DNA from: UBA8108 sp965659285
GTDB lineage: Bacteria > Planctomycetota > UBA8108
Length of the DNA stretch: 12,016 nt
NCBI GenBank assembly: GCA_965659285.1
Contig: CBFHWB010000140.1
Span: 1-12,016, forward strand
Direction: 5' to 3'
How positions within the stretch are numbered: the stretch's first letter is position 1; the number at the start of each line of letters is the position of its first letter. Shown here in pieces: positions 1 to 6,957 of this stretch. A model generated the notes under the pieces. That model did no database searches. It saw only the letters and a program-made list of their open reading frames with translations, and was not told where the DNA came from. Made by a program: the position numbers and the translations under genes.

Positions 1-1
1 A

Positions 2-1420
2 CTGGCGGCGGGCGGACTTCGCTTCACCAACTTCTACAGCGAGAATATGTGCTGGGTATCGAGAGCCGCGATGCTGACCGGCGTCTGGCACCTGACCTCC
101 TTCCACCGCAAGGGTCTCCACCCGCGTTGTGTCACCATTCCCGAAATCCTCAGGAGCGGCGGCTACTCAACTCTGATGTCCGGTAAGTGGCATCTCGGCT
201 GGCCCCGCCAGAAGAGCTCGCCAACAGACCGCGGCTTTGACAGCTTCTATGGAATTATCGACGGCGCCTCCAGCTTCTTCGCTCCCGCCAGCCTGATGCG
301 GGACAAGACGCCGATCAAGGTGAGCGACCTTCCTCGCGAGTACTACATAACCGACGCCATCAGCGACAACGCGGTTCGGTACATTGAGAAGGCCGACCGG
401 AAGAAACCCCTTCTTCTTTATGTCGCCTACACGGCGGCTCACTGGCCGCTTCACGCCACGCCCGAAGACATCGCCCATTACAAGGGAAGGTACGCGAAGG
501 GCTGGGACAGGCTGCGCAAGGAACGCTACGAGCGCATGAAGAAGCTCGGCATCATCTCCGCCAGCACTCCCCTCTCGCCTCGCCACCCGAATGTGCCTCC
601 ATGGGAGGAGGCCCAGGACAAAAACTGGCAGCAGAGACGCATGGAGGTCTACGCAGCCCAGATCACCAGCATGGACGCGGGGATCGGGCGCATCGTCAAG
701 GCTATCGAGCGGCGTGGGAATTTCGACAACACCCTCATCCTCTACATGACCGACAACGGCGGCTGCCATGTTGAGTATGGCAAGAATCGCAAGGGACCCT
801 ACCTGCCCGCTGAAACCCGGGACGGGCGCAAGATGAAACCCGGAAACATTCCCGGCCTGATGCCCGGACCTGAGATCACCTACCAGAGCTATGGCTATGG
901 CTGGGCGAACGTATCGAATACGCCCTACAGGCTGTTCAAACAATTCGACCACGAGGGTGGGATCCGGACTCCGCTCATCGCGCACTGGCCCAGGGGGATC
1001 GCGAGCCGGGGAGGGCTGAGCACCGAGGTCGCCCATCTCGTCGATATCCTCCCGACCCTGGTTGAAATCACCGGCGCACGGGTACCGGAGGACTCAGGGG
1101 GAGCGAAACGTATCGCGATCAACGGACACTCCCTGGCCGGCGTATTCCAGGGAAAGGAGCGACAGGGGCACAGCTCCATCTTTTTCTCCCACAACAAGGG
1201 CCGCGCCATCCGCGAGGGAAAATGGAAGCTCGTACAGGACAGGAAAAAAAAACAATGGGAACTCTACGACCTCAGCAAGGATCCCACCGAGTTGCGAAAC
1301 CTCTCACAGAAAGAACCCGAAATCGCCGCCGGACTCAAGGCTCGCTGGACGGCGTGGTTCAAACAACAGGCGAGCCAGGATTCTCCTGTCCCAGGCGTCC
1401 CCGGCAATAAAGGAAATTAG
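2..1420 (+). CDS. Sulfatase (arylsulfatase-like), 5' partial
   Basis: The reading frame is already open at base 2, so the true start lies left of the window and the ATG at 47 is internal. Family-typical residues precede it (LAAGGLRFTNFYSEN). Numbering from base 2, the formylglycine signature is C17-W-V-S-R21, followed by AAMLTG. GKWHLG (K62, H64), AAHWPLH (H147), TDNGG (D251, N252) and NTPYRLFKQFDHEGG (K313, H317) match the metal- and sulfate-binding positions of the alkaline-phosphatase-like sulfatases. The C-terminal WELYDLSKDPTE segment is also typical. Enzymes of this family hydrolyse sulfate esters, often on polysaccharides, usually after export; the signal peptide and the first Asp-Asp metal ligands would be off the window. 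The residue after the X of the CxPxR motif is Val (GTA codon) instead of Pro or Ala, which is unusual. The substrate cannot be told. The stop abuts the next gene, so the two are probably one operon. Confidence 0.93.
   Translation: MAAGGLRFTNFYSENMCWVSRAAMLTGVWHLTSFHRKGLHPRCVTIPEILRSGGYSTLMSGKWHLGWPRQKSSPTDRGFDSFYGIIDGASSFFAPASLMRDKTPIKVSDLPREYYITDAISDNAVRYIEKADRKKPLLLYVAYTAAHWPLHATPEDIAHYKGRYAKGWDRLRKERYERMKKLGIISASTPLSPRHPNVPPWEEAQDKNWQQRRMEVYAAQITSMDAGIGRIVKAIERRGNFDNTLILYMTDNGGCHVEYGKNRKGPYLPAETRDGRKMKPGNIPGLMPGPEITYQSYGYGWANVSNTPYRLFKQFDHEGGIRTPLIAHWPRGIASRGGLSTEVAHLVDILPTLVEITGARVPEDSGGAKRIAINGHSLAGVFQGKERQGHSSIFFSHNKGRAIREGKWKLVQDRKKKQWELYDLSKDPTELRNLSQKEPEIAAGLKARWTAWFKQQASQDSPVPGVPGNKGN
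1410..1414 (+). promoter_or_regulatory. Ribosome binding site of the metallophosphoesterase
   Basis: AAGGA lies six bases before the ATG at 1421, inside the last codons of the sulfatase. It supports this start and suggests translational coupling, since the sulfatase TAG is directly followed by the ATG. Confidence 0.6.
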
Positions 1421-2512
1421 ATGACCCCTCAAAACAACAGAGCGATCCTCCTCGCGCCCCTCCTGATCCTCTTCGTCGCTGCCACCAGCCACGCTGCCGA
1501 CCGATACGCATTCATCGTCTCCGGCGACTGCCAGTACCTGGCTGAGAATTCCTCCACTCCGATGAAGCTCGACCCCTACGCCGAGATTGCCAACAGCCGG
1601 TTCATCAAGCTGATGAACAAATTCCCGGGTAAGGCCATCTCCAAGAAGCTAGGAGGCGGTAAGGTCTCAGGCGACATCCTGGGCATCCTGGTCACCGGAG
1701 ACCTGATCGAATCGCTCGACAAGCGTGGAGGAAACTACCCCCCCATGCAGCGTTTTGAGTGGAAAAGATTCCAGGCCGACTATGGCCTCAAGGGCGGCGA
1801 TGGCCGGCTGCCCTGGCCGGTCTACGAATTACACGGCAACCATGATGGCCCCCAGGGAGACACCTTTGTTATCGAGGGAATCATCTCGAGGAACAAGGAA
1901 CGCCCCGGGGTCAGTTCCCGCTCCACCAACGGACTCCACTACTCCTGGGACTGGGGGCCATTGCACCTCGTCAATCTCGGGATCTTTGTCGGCGAGGGAG
2001 AGAAGAGGAGAGAGGGCCATCACTACTCGCCGAGATCGAGCCTCGAATTCCTGAAAGAAGACCTCGGAAAAAGAGTCGGCGCCTCGGGAAGGCCGGTCAT
2101 CCTGAGCTTTCACCTGCCCCCCTTCATCGCCGAATACGACTGGCCAAAGGAGGATCTCGCCGAATTCTGGAAGACGATCAACGCCTACAATGTGGTCGCC
2201 ATGTTCCACGGACACACCCAGGGCTCGCCGCCAAGCCGCAACCGCTGGAACGGAAGGCAGTTCGCGCCAAAGCTCAAAGATGGACTTGATCTCTTCAACC
2301 CGGATGATTCCGGCGCGGCAAGAACCGCGCGCAATAATCCCAAGAAAGGCACAGGTCTCGCTCACGGGGTGCTCTATGTCGAATTACTCGACCGCCCGGG
2401 AGCGGATAACGACGCCCTGGTGGTACGCTCCTACGCCAGCAGGGACAATTGGAGAACCCACGACTGGCACAGCATCTGGAAGAGAAAGATCAGCATCCCG
2501 GAAAAGAAATAA
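1421..2512 (+). CDS. Secreted calcineurin-like metallophosphoesterase
   Basis: This 363-residue protein has an N-terminal signal peptide (hydrophobic residues 9-21, likely cleavage near SHA-A at 23-26). The metallophosphoesterase motifs follow in order: GDCQ (D36, with Gln where many members have His), TGD (D94), GNHD (N140, H141, D142), SFHLPP (H231) and FHGH (H263, H265). The two-metal site therefore looks complete. Such enzymes hydrolyse phosphomonoesters or phosphodiesters. The specificity is not visible; a purple-acid-phosphatase-like or nucleotide or phospholipid diesterase role are all possible. The gene starts on the base after the sulfatase stop, so the two hydrolases are probably made together and may remove sulfate and phosphate from the same environmental substrate (inference). 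The ATG is supported by an AAGGA site and by the signal peptide. It is convergent with the ThuA-like gene, with only 18 bp between the stops. Confidence 0.9.
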   Translation: MTPQNNRAILLAPLLILFVAATSHAADRYAFIVSGDCQYLAENSSTPMKLDPYAEIANSRFIKLMNKFPGKAISKKLGGGKVSGDILGILVTGDLIESLDKRGGNYPPMQRFEWKRFQADYGLKGGDGRLPWPVYELHGNHDGPQGDTFVIEGIISRNKERPGVSSRSTNGLHYSWDWGPLHLVNLGIFVGEGEKRREGHHYSPRSSLEFLKEDLGKRVGASGRPVILSFHLPPFIAEYDWPKEDLAEFWKTINAYNVVAMFHGHTQGSPPSRNRWNGRQFAPKLKDGLDLFNPDDSGAARTARNNPKKGTGLAHGVLYVELLDRPGADNDALVVRSYASRDNWRTHDWHSIWKRKISIPEKK

Positions 2513-2529
2513 CCCGGCAGGAAGCCTGT

Positions 2530-2547
2530 CTCACTTCAGAAGGTGAG
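2530..2547. terminator. Possible shared hairpin between convergent genes
   Basis: CTCACTT / AGGTGAG can form a seven-pair stem (one G-U pair) with a four-base loop. It lies 18 bases after the metallophosphoesterase stop and covers the stop of the convergent ThuA-like gene. No T-tract follows on either strand, so if it stops transcription it does so weakly or in both directions with other factors. Confidence 0.3.
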
Positions 2548-3541
2548 CAGACGGCATGATGCCTCTCTTGTACTTACCGAAGCCGAACTGTGTCGGCTCG
2601 AACTTCCCGACAATATCCACCTTCGACTTGGCGGGGATCTTGTCCTCGAGCCCGACTGCCCAGTAGGTGGCGTTGACCATCATGCGCCGTGATCCCTCGA
2701 CCACCAGGTCCGTCGCGGCGCCCATGGTGGTGGTAAACACCCTGCCGACCGTTCCATCGTCTCCCTTATGAGAATTGGTCCAGCTCAGCGGCATCATGGG
2801 GTTGTTCTTCTTGCCCTCCAGGGGTTCATCATCGAACTTCATGCCCTTGAGGACCTGTCCCATGACAATGGGCTTGCAGGTGGCAGCGAGAGGGCGAACT
2901 CCGTAGACATCCGTCGGCCCCCAGATATCGCCGTCCTTGATCCCCTTGAGGATGGGGTGCTTTTCCTGTCCCTTGGTAATGATCCCACGGGTGCTCTGCC
3001 TGCCGTGATGGCCATGGTGATTGAGCCAGGTGTCACCGAGGATCTGCTTTCCGAAACCACCCTTGCGATTGAAGGAGTAGCTCGCATATTTCCTGTTACC
3101 CGGGATATTGAAAGCATGGGTGGCTGTCCTCATACCAATGATGGGCTTCCCAGCGCGAACATAGGCATCGATATGGGCCATCTGGTCATCGACGAGATTG
3201 CGAAAACGAGTCGCAATCACCATGAGATCCGCCGTCTTCAGAGCCTCCAGGCCCGGGATGTTGTGGCTGTTGTCAGGATTGATAACGCCGGTCTTCGGAT
3301 CCTGGGAGAAGACGACAGTGCACTTGAAACCATGATGCCTGGCAAGAATCTTCCCCAGTTGCGGAAGGGCTTCCTCGGAGCGGTATTCCTCATCACCGGA
3401 AATCAGAACGATTTCCTTCCCCTTGCCCGGGCCATCGAACCCATCATAGACAACCCATTTCGGCTCGTCGGCAAAGACGCTCGAAATGATACCTACAAAG
3501 ACAAGAGCCAATACGCCAATGCTGATGCGATCACATTTCAT
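2531..3541 (-). CDS. Secreted ThuA-like domain protein
   Basis: This 336-residue protein opens with MKCDRISIGVLALVFVGIIS, a signal peptide with likely cleavage at VFA-DE (residues 23-25). The rest resembles the ThuA-like (trehalose-utilisation, glutamine-amidotransferase-like fold) family: a first strand with LISGDEEYRSEEALPQLGKI (47-66), an LMVIATRFRN strand (106-115), IIGMRTATHAF (134-144), and the histidine-rich HHGHHGRQ (175-182). The conserved-looking C-terminus (AVGLEDKIP, FGFGKYKRGI) is like that of exported ThuA-like proteins that I recall from Planctomycetota. The biochemical function of these exported members is not established; a role in sugar or polysaccharide use is commonly suggested. 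AAAGGA at 3554-3559 lies 12 bases before the ATG, a rather long spacing. The gene has its own upstream gap of 109 bp and is probably transcribed alone. Confidence 0.85.
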   Translation of the reverse strand: MKCDRISIGVLALVFVGIISSVFADEPKWVVYDGFDGPGKGKEIVLISGDEEYRSEEALPQLGKILARHHGFKCTVVFSQDPKTGVINPDNSHNIPGLEALKTADLMVIATRFRNLVDDQMAHIDAYVRAGKPIIGMRTATHAFNIPGNRKYASYSFNRKGGFGKQILGDTWLNHHGHHGRQSTRGIITKGQEKHPILKGIKDGDIWGPTDVYGVRPLAATCKPIVMGQVLKGMKFDDEPLEGKKNNPMMPLSWTNSHKGDDGTVGRVFTTTMGAATDLVVEGSRRMMVNATYWAVGLEDKIPAKSKVDIVGKFEPTQFGFGKYKRGIMPSAHLLK

Positions 3542-3598
3542 CTTCTCTGCTGATCCTTTGCGCGACAGGTTGTGTTAATCGTTCAAACAGACCGCAGA

Positions 3599-3627
3599 AT
3601 TGTACAACGGAGGAGAAGAGTCTTTAA
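3599..3627 (-). promoter_or_regulatory. Weak promoter candidate for the ThuA-like gene
   Basis: On the minus strand, TACAAT (3604-3599) has a 17-base spacer to TTAAAG (3627-3622). Only the -10 is close to consensus, and it overlaps the palindrome TTGTACAA, so it may be chance. It would give a leader of about 50 bases. The rest of the gap 3542-3650 holds only the ribosome binding site and no convincing terminator for the gene ending at 3651. Confidence 0.25.
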
Positions 3628-3650
3628 GATCGATTTCTCCGGAAGCGGGC

Positions 3651-6600
3651 TCAGTTGGCGCAGGACTCCGGGCAGGCGGGAATGCGAACGCATTCCTCGC
3701 CATTGGCATGCGGCGCGCCTCCACGGAAAAGCCAGGTCAGCAGGCCGATCGCATCGGTGAGGTTGACGCCATTGTCTCCGTTTACATCCAGCAGCCGCAC
3801 ATTGTCGGAATCACTGGTATCTCCAGCTCCGCATGGCAACGTGGCCGGGTTACCGACAAAGAGGTGGCCCAAAAGCCCGATGGCGTCGGAGATATCCACA
3901 CGACGATCCTGGTTCAGGTCGCCAGGAAGCTGAAGGCCGCCGGCTGGCTGGGGCGTCGCTGACAGGAAACCGGGAGTGCCGTCGACCTCGAGGCTCGCCC
4001 GCCAGGCGGCGGGATCAGCAAGGTTCGAGGGCCAGGAGTCGAGGTCGATCAGCTCAAGAGACGAGCCCTCGCCATCGGTCGACGGATGCCAGGTATCTTG
4101 ATAAGAGAAGGAGGCGATCATCTCGCCACCGGCATCGAGAAGGATAACCTCTTCGCTGGAATTGGACAGGTTGCCCGCGTAGACACCGGCGATCAGCAGG
4201 CGTCCGACATCGTAGCGAGTGGAAAAGGCCTCGAGATCCTCGACCACCAGGACCACCTCGCCTGGCTGAAGCGCTGGCACCTCCCCATCGGAGAAATCGA
4301 AACGCAAGCCACCGGTAAACCGGATGCCCTGCAGGTCGAGGACATTCTCACCGGCGTTCAGCAGTTCGATATATTCAAAATCATCCGCATCGAAGGAGCT
4401 GTCGCCATCCTGCCCCCTTGGGTGATACATGAGCTCGGTGACCCGTAGATCCGCTGTATCCGCCGCGAAAACCGCCTCGTTCAACGCGCTCCAGTTACCG
4501 CGCCTGAGAGCCCGGGCCTTCAACACGGTCGTTCCACTGAGCTGCAGCGGCTCCTGGTAACGAACCGCTGCCGGGCTGGTGTTTCCCCCGGGTAACCGTG
4601 GATCGGTACCATCGAGGGTGTAATAGATGTTACCAAGGTCAGTCGCCAGAGAGACATCCAGCGCCTGGCCATCCCCCGGAAGCCGCCCCCCATGGGGTGA
4701 AAAGACCGGAGCCGAATGCGAAGGATAGAGACCCGCCCGGCGGAACTGGCTCATCACGATCCCGGGACGCCTGGGAAAATACTCCTCGAGCAGACGGCGC
4801 TGCTCTTCGAGCCATTCCACATCCCGGGTGTAGGCGTTACCCGGCCTGCGCCAGTCGCCCCAGCGAGCCGACTCGCAGGCCAGCGCCGCGTGAATCTCCC
4901 CGGCAAGCTTCATGTAGCGACCTTCAACCGCCTGGGCCGTCATCAAGCCACCGTTGAAATAATGCCGATGCAGGTGGTCGGCAAAGAGCAGGCGAAACTC
5001 CGAATTATCCGTGAGACGCTGAAAGATGCGGGTTGGCTTGTTCTCGTTATCAAGCCGGGTTCTGTCAACGGAGACAAGCTGGAAGATATGCTCGGTGTCC
5101 CAGCAGAAGAACTGGTAGCCGCTTCCGGGCTCCCTGCGCCTGGTGGCATACCAGTTGTGCCGGTCCCAGTCCGTCTCGCCGCCGCCCATCTGGACAATCA
5201 TGTAATCGATCAGGTTGGGAATATCACACCACGAGGCAAGCTCTTCATAGGCCTCAGGACTCGCGAGACCACCCTCGACGATCGCCATCATGCTGTTCCA
5301 CGCCTGCTGGTCACCATCGACAGCCTCCCCCGAGTTGAGGGCATCGTACTCCTCCTTCTCACCGCCGGAATAGGAGGCGCTGAAGGACGCGGTGGGACGC
5401 TCCACAACGTTGTAGATTCCCCAGTAGAGCCCATTGAGGTAAAGATGCATGAAGGTTCCGTGCGCGGCGGGCCTCCCCATCGCAAGCTGCGTCTCCCTGG
5501 TCCACTCATCGCGAAGATACTGGGCCCTGGTACGCTGGCTCAGATTCTGGTTGAGCCAGGAGTTGCCGTGATGGCCTCGAAGAACGAGAGTGTCGAAGCT
5601 GTCGACCTCCGAGTCCGGGTAGAGAGGAAAGCGCAGCTTGCCGGGGCCGTATTGTTTCTTGAAGAGCAATCTCAGGGTGTGCTTCGGGGTGATGTCAGGA
5701 CGCCGGTTGATGCCCCCGTAAATTCGGATACCGCAATTGACCTGGATCCCCTCTTTTCCGTCCGGGTAGATCATTTCCATCGAACAGGGCCGCTCCCAGC
5801 GCGAGCCGCTGGAACGACTGTTGGAATAGATACCCCCGACATCAGGATTGGAGCTCGGGTCGAACAGGTGATCCCGATCGGAGATGATGGAGAGCGAGGG
5901 GAGAGCGAGGAGGTCATCGGCGATCTCGTCCCGGTAAGCGGGATCGGTCACAACATCCTGGTCCATTTCATAGTCAGCGAGGATCCCGGCTCCCCAGGTT
6001 CGCGGAAATCCAGCCGGGCTCCTGGGCTGGTTTAGAACCCCTCCATTTCCATCCGGGGTTTCGATGAAAATATAGGTGCGGGTATCGAAGTAGGACGCCT
6101 CGTAGCCATCGAGAAAAGCCGCGGACCGCAAGATGGTGGTGTCGGTGACCTCGACAGGCCCGACATAGACCAGCCCATCCTCCTGCGAGGGCGCGCTGCC
6201 ATCCAGGGTATAGCGTATGACAGCCCCGGGAGTCTCGGTCTCGAGCGTCACCTCAAAAGGCTGCTCATAGAAGCCGCTGTCGCGGCTCAGAACCACATCG
6301 GAGACAAAGCCCTGGAGCCCGACACCGTTGGCGGTGCCGGGAGTCGGTGAGTCGAAATAGAACAGGTTCTCCAGGATCGCCCCTCCCCGCGTCTCGAAGC
6401 CATAGGAATAGTCTTCCCGCTGGACTGGAAACTCCGGCGCGAATTCGAAAGCGACGCTGGATCGATCGGGCTGGTAGAGCCCGAGATACTCTCCCGAGCT
6501 GTCCAGGCGAAACGATGTGTGGAGCTCACCACCGGCAAGCGCGCGGTCTTTCCCTGAAGCGAACACCACGACGTAATCACCGGCTCCAAGAACGAAACCG

Positions 6601-6851
6601 GGAAACCGCCAGCCGAATCCCTCGGGATCATCGAAGAGAAACCAGCCCTCCAGATCAACCGGAGCTGTTCCGCTGTTGTGGAGCTCGATCCAGTCGGAGA
6701 AATCACCATCTTCATCCGCCAGCGTCGCATCGTTATCCGCCATGAACTCGGTGATGACCACATCGGCGAAAAGCCCCTGCGCCGGAAAAAGACAAGCCAG
6801 GAGAATGAAAAGCTGGAATAGAAAACTCGAAAACCGCACTGGACCACTCAA
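3651..6851 (-). CDS. Exported CotH-kinase protein with lamin-tail, chitobiase-C-like and dockerin-like domains
   Basis: This 1066-residue protein has a signal peptide (hydrophobic core about 9-22, cleavage near LFA-D at 27-30). The domains are: lamin-tail-like (about 31-165; ITEFMADND, DWIELHNSG); chitobiase/hexosaminidase C-terminal-like (about 190-260; YTLDGSAPS); CotH kinase (about 315-650) with YLNGLYWGIYNVVERP at 471-486, DWDRHNW at 561-567 and CWDTEHIF at 583-590; a second chitobiase-C-like domain (about 712-790; YYTLDGTDP); a second lamin-tail-like domain (about 800-930; VTELMYHP, FEYIELLNAG); and a dockerin-like pair with calcium loops D978-D989 and D1022-D1033. CotH proteins are atypical protein kinases, known from spore coats; D563, N566 and D585 are likely catalytic or metal residues by analogy. 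Target and localisation partner are unknown. The start is uncertain: the frame begins with TTG at 6851, GTG at 6839 is an alternative, and neither has a well-placed ribosome site. Confidence 0.88.
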   Translation of the reverse strand: MSGPVRFSSFLFQLFILLACLFPAQGLFADVVITEFMADNDATLADEDGDFSDWIELHNSGTAPVDLEGWFLFDDPEGFGWRFPGFVLGAGDYVVVFASGKDRALAGGELHTSFRLDSSGEYLGLYQPDRSSVAFEFAPEFPVQREDYSYGFETRGGAILENLFYFDSPTPGTANGVGLQGFVSDVVLSRDSGFYEQPFEVTLETETPGAVIRYTLDGSAPSQEDGLVYVGPVEVTDTTILRSAAFLDGYEASYFDTRTYIFIETPDGNGGVLNQPRSPAGFPRTWGAGILADYEMDQDVVTDPAYRDEIADDLLALPSLSIISDRDHLFDPSSNPDVGGIYSNSRSSGSRWERPCSMEMIYPDGKEGIQVNCGIRIYGGINRRPDITPKHTLRLLFKKQYGPGKLRFPLYPDSEVDSFDTLVLRGHHGNSWLNQNLSQRTRAQYLRDEWTRETQLAMGRPAAHGTFMHLYLNGLYWGIYNVVERPTASFSASYSGGEKEEYDALNSGEAVDGDQQAWNSMMAIVEGGLASPEAYEELASWCDIPNLIDYMIVQMGGGETDWDRHNWYATRRREPGSGYQFFCWDTEHIFQLVSVDRTRLDNENKPTRIFQRLTDNSEFRLLFADHLHRHYFNGGLMTAQAVEGRYMKLAGEIHAALACESARWGDWRRPGNAYTRDVEWLEEQRRLLEEYFPRRPGIVMSQFRRAGLYPSHSAPVFSPHGGRLPGDGQALDVSLATDLGNIYYTLDGTDPRLPGGNTSPAAVRYQEPLQLSGTTVLKARALRRGNWSALNEAVFAADTADLRVTELMYHPRGQDGDSSFDADDFEYIELLNAGENVLDLQGIRFTGGLRFDFSDGEVPALQPGEVVLVVEDLEAFSTRYDVGRLLIAGVYAGNLSNSSEEVILLDAGGEMIASFSYQDTWHPSTDGEGSSLELIDLDSWPSNLADPAAWRASLEVDGTPGFLSATPQPAGGLQLPGDLNQDRRVDISDAIGLLGHLFVGNPATLPCGAGDTSDSDNVRLLDVNGDNGVNLTDAIGLLTWLFRGGAPHANGEECVRIPACPESCAN

Positions 6852-6884
6852 AAGAAATAAGAAAAGGAACCTCCCGGGTGCCAG

Positions 6885-6896
6885 CCGGGTACCCGG
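6885..6896. repeat. Perfect 12-bp palindrome CCGGGTACCCGG
   Basis: CCGGGTACCCGG is a perfect palindrome that starts about where transcription from the TATAAT box at 6904-6909 would begin. Part of it is repeated nearby as CCCGGGTG (6873-6880), so the leader RNA could fold in two ways, one of them pairing bases next to GGGAGG at 6870-6875. It could be an operator or a leader hairpin; function is not shown. Confidence 0.45.
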
Positions 6897-6903
6897 AAAC
6901 TCG

Positions 6904-6912
6904 ATTATATCA
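6904..6912 (-). promoter_or_regulatory. Extended -10 promoter of the CotH-domain gene
   Basis: The minus strand reads TGATATAAT, an exact extended -10 element (TGnTATAAT). No -35 box is visible at the usual distance, where a CT-rich run lies, which fits an extended -10 promoter. It sits between the terminator-like hairpin of the upstream gene (6933-6951) and the start at 6851, giving a leader of about 45 bases. Confidence 0.5.
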
Positions 6913-6932
6913 CGCGGACAAGAGAGAGAGCC

Positions 6933-6951
6933 TCGTGGGTCAAACCCACGA
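6933..6951 (-). terminator. Terminator-like hairpin after the thioredoxin-protease gene
   Basis: TCGTGGGT and ACCCACGA form a perfect eight-pair stem with a three-base loop, six bases after the stop codon at 6958. On the minus strand it is followed by a CT-run (GGCTCTCTCTCTTG) and not a clean T-tract, so strength is uncertain. It probably separates the large fusion gene from the CotH-domain gene. Confidence 0.6.
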
Positions 6952-6957
6952 CAAAGT

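Noticed and set aside
167..1036. 289-codon minus-strand open frame inside the sulfatase
   Set aside because: The opposite frame carries the full run of sulfatase motifs; this one shows none.
2768..3553. 261-codon plus-strand open frame opposite the ThuA-like gene
   Set aside because: The minus-strand frame has a signal peptide, a ribosome site and family motifs; the plus-strand frame has none of these.
3608..3640. Inverted repeat GGAGAA / TTCTCC after the CotH-domain gene as a terminator
   Set aside because: The stem is only six pairs, AT/GC mixed, with a 17-base loop and no T-run at the right place; it may be chance.
4716..6035. 439-codon open frame on the plus strand opposite the CotH-domain gene
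   Set aside because: It is antisense to a gene with several recognisable domains, has no motif or ribosome site of its own, and long antisense frames are expected in GC-rich DNA.
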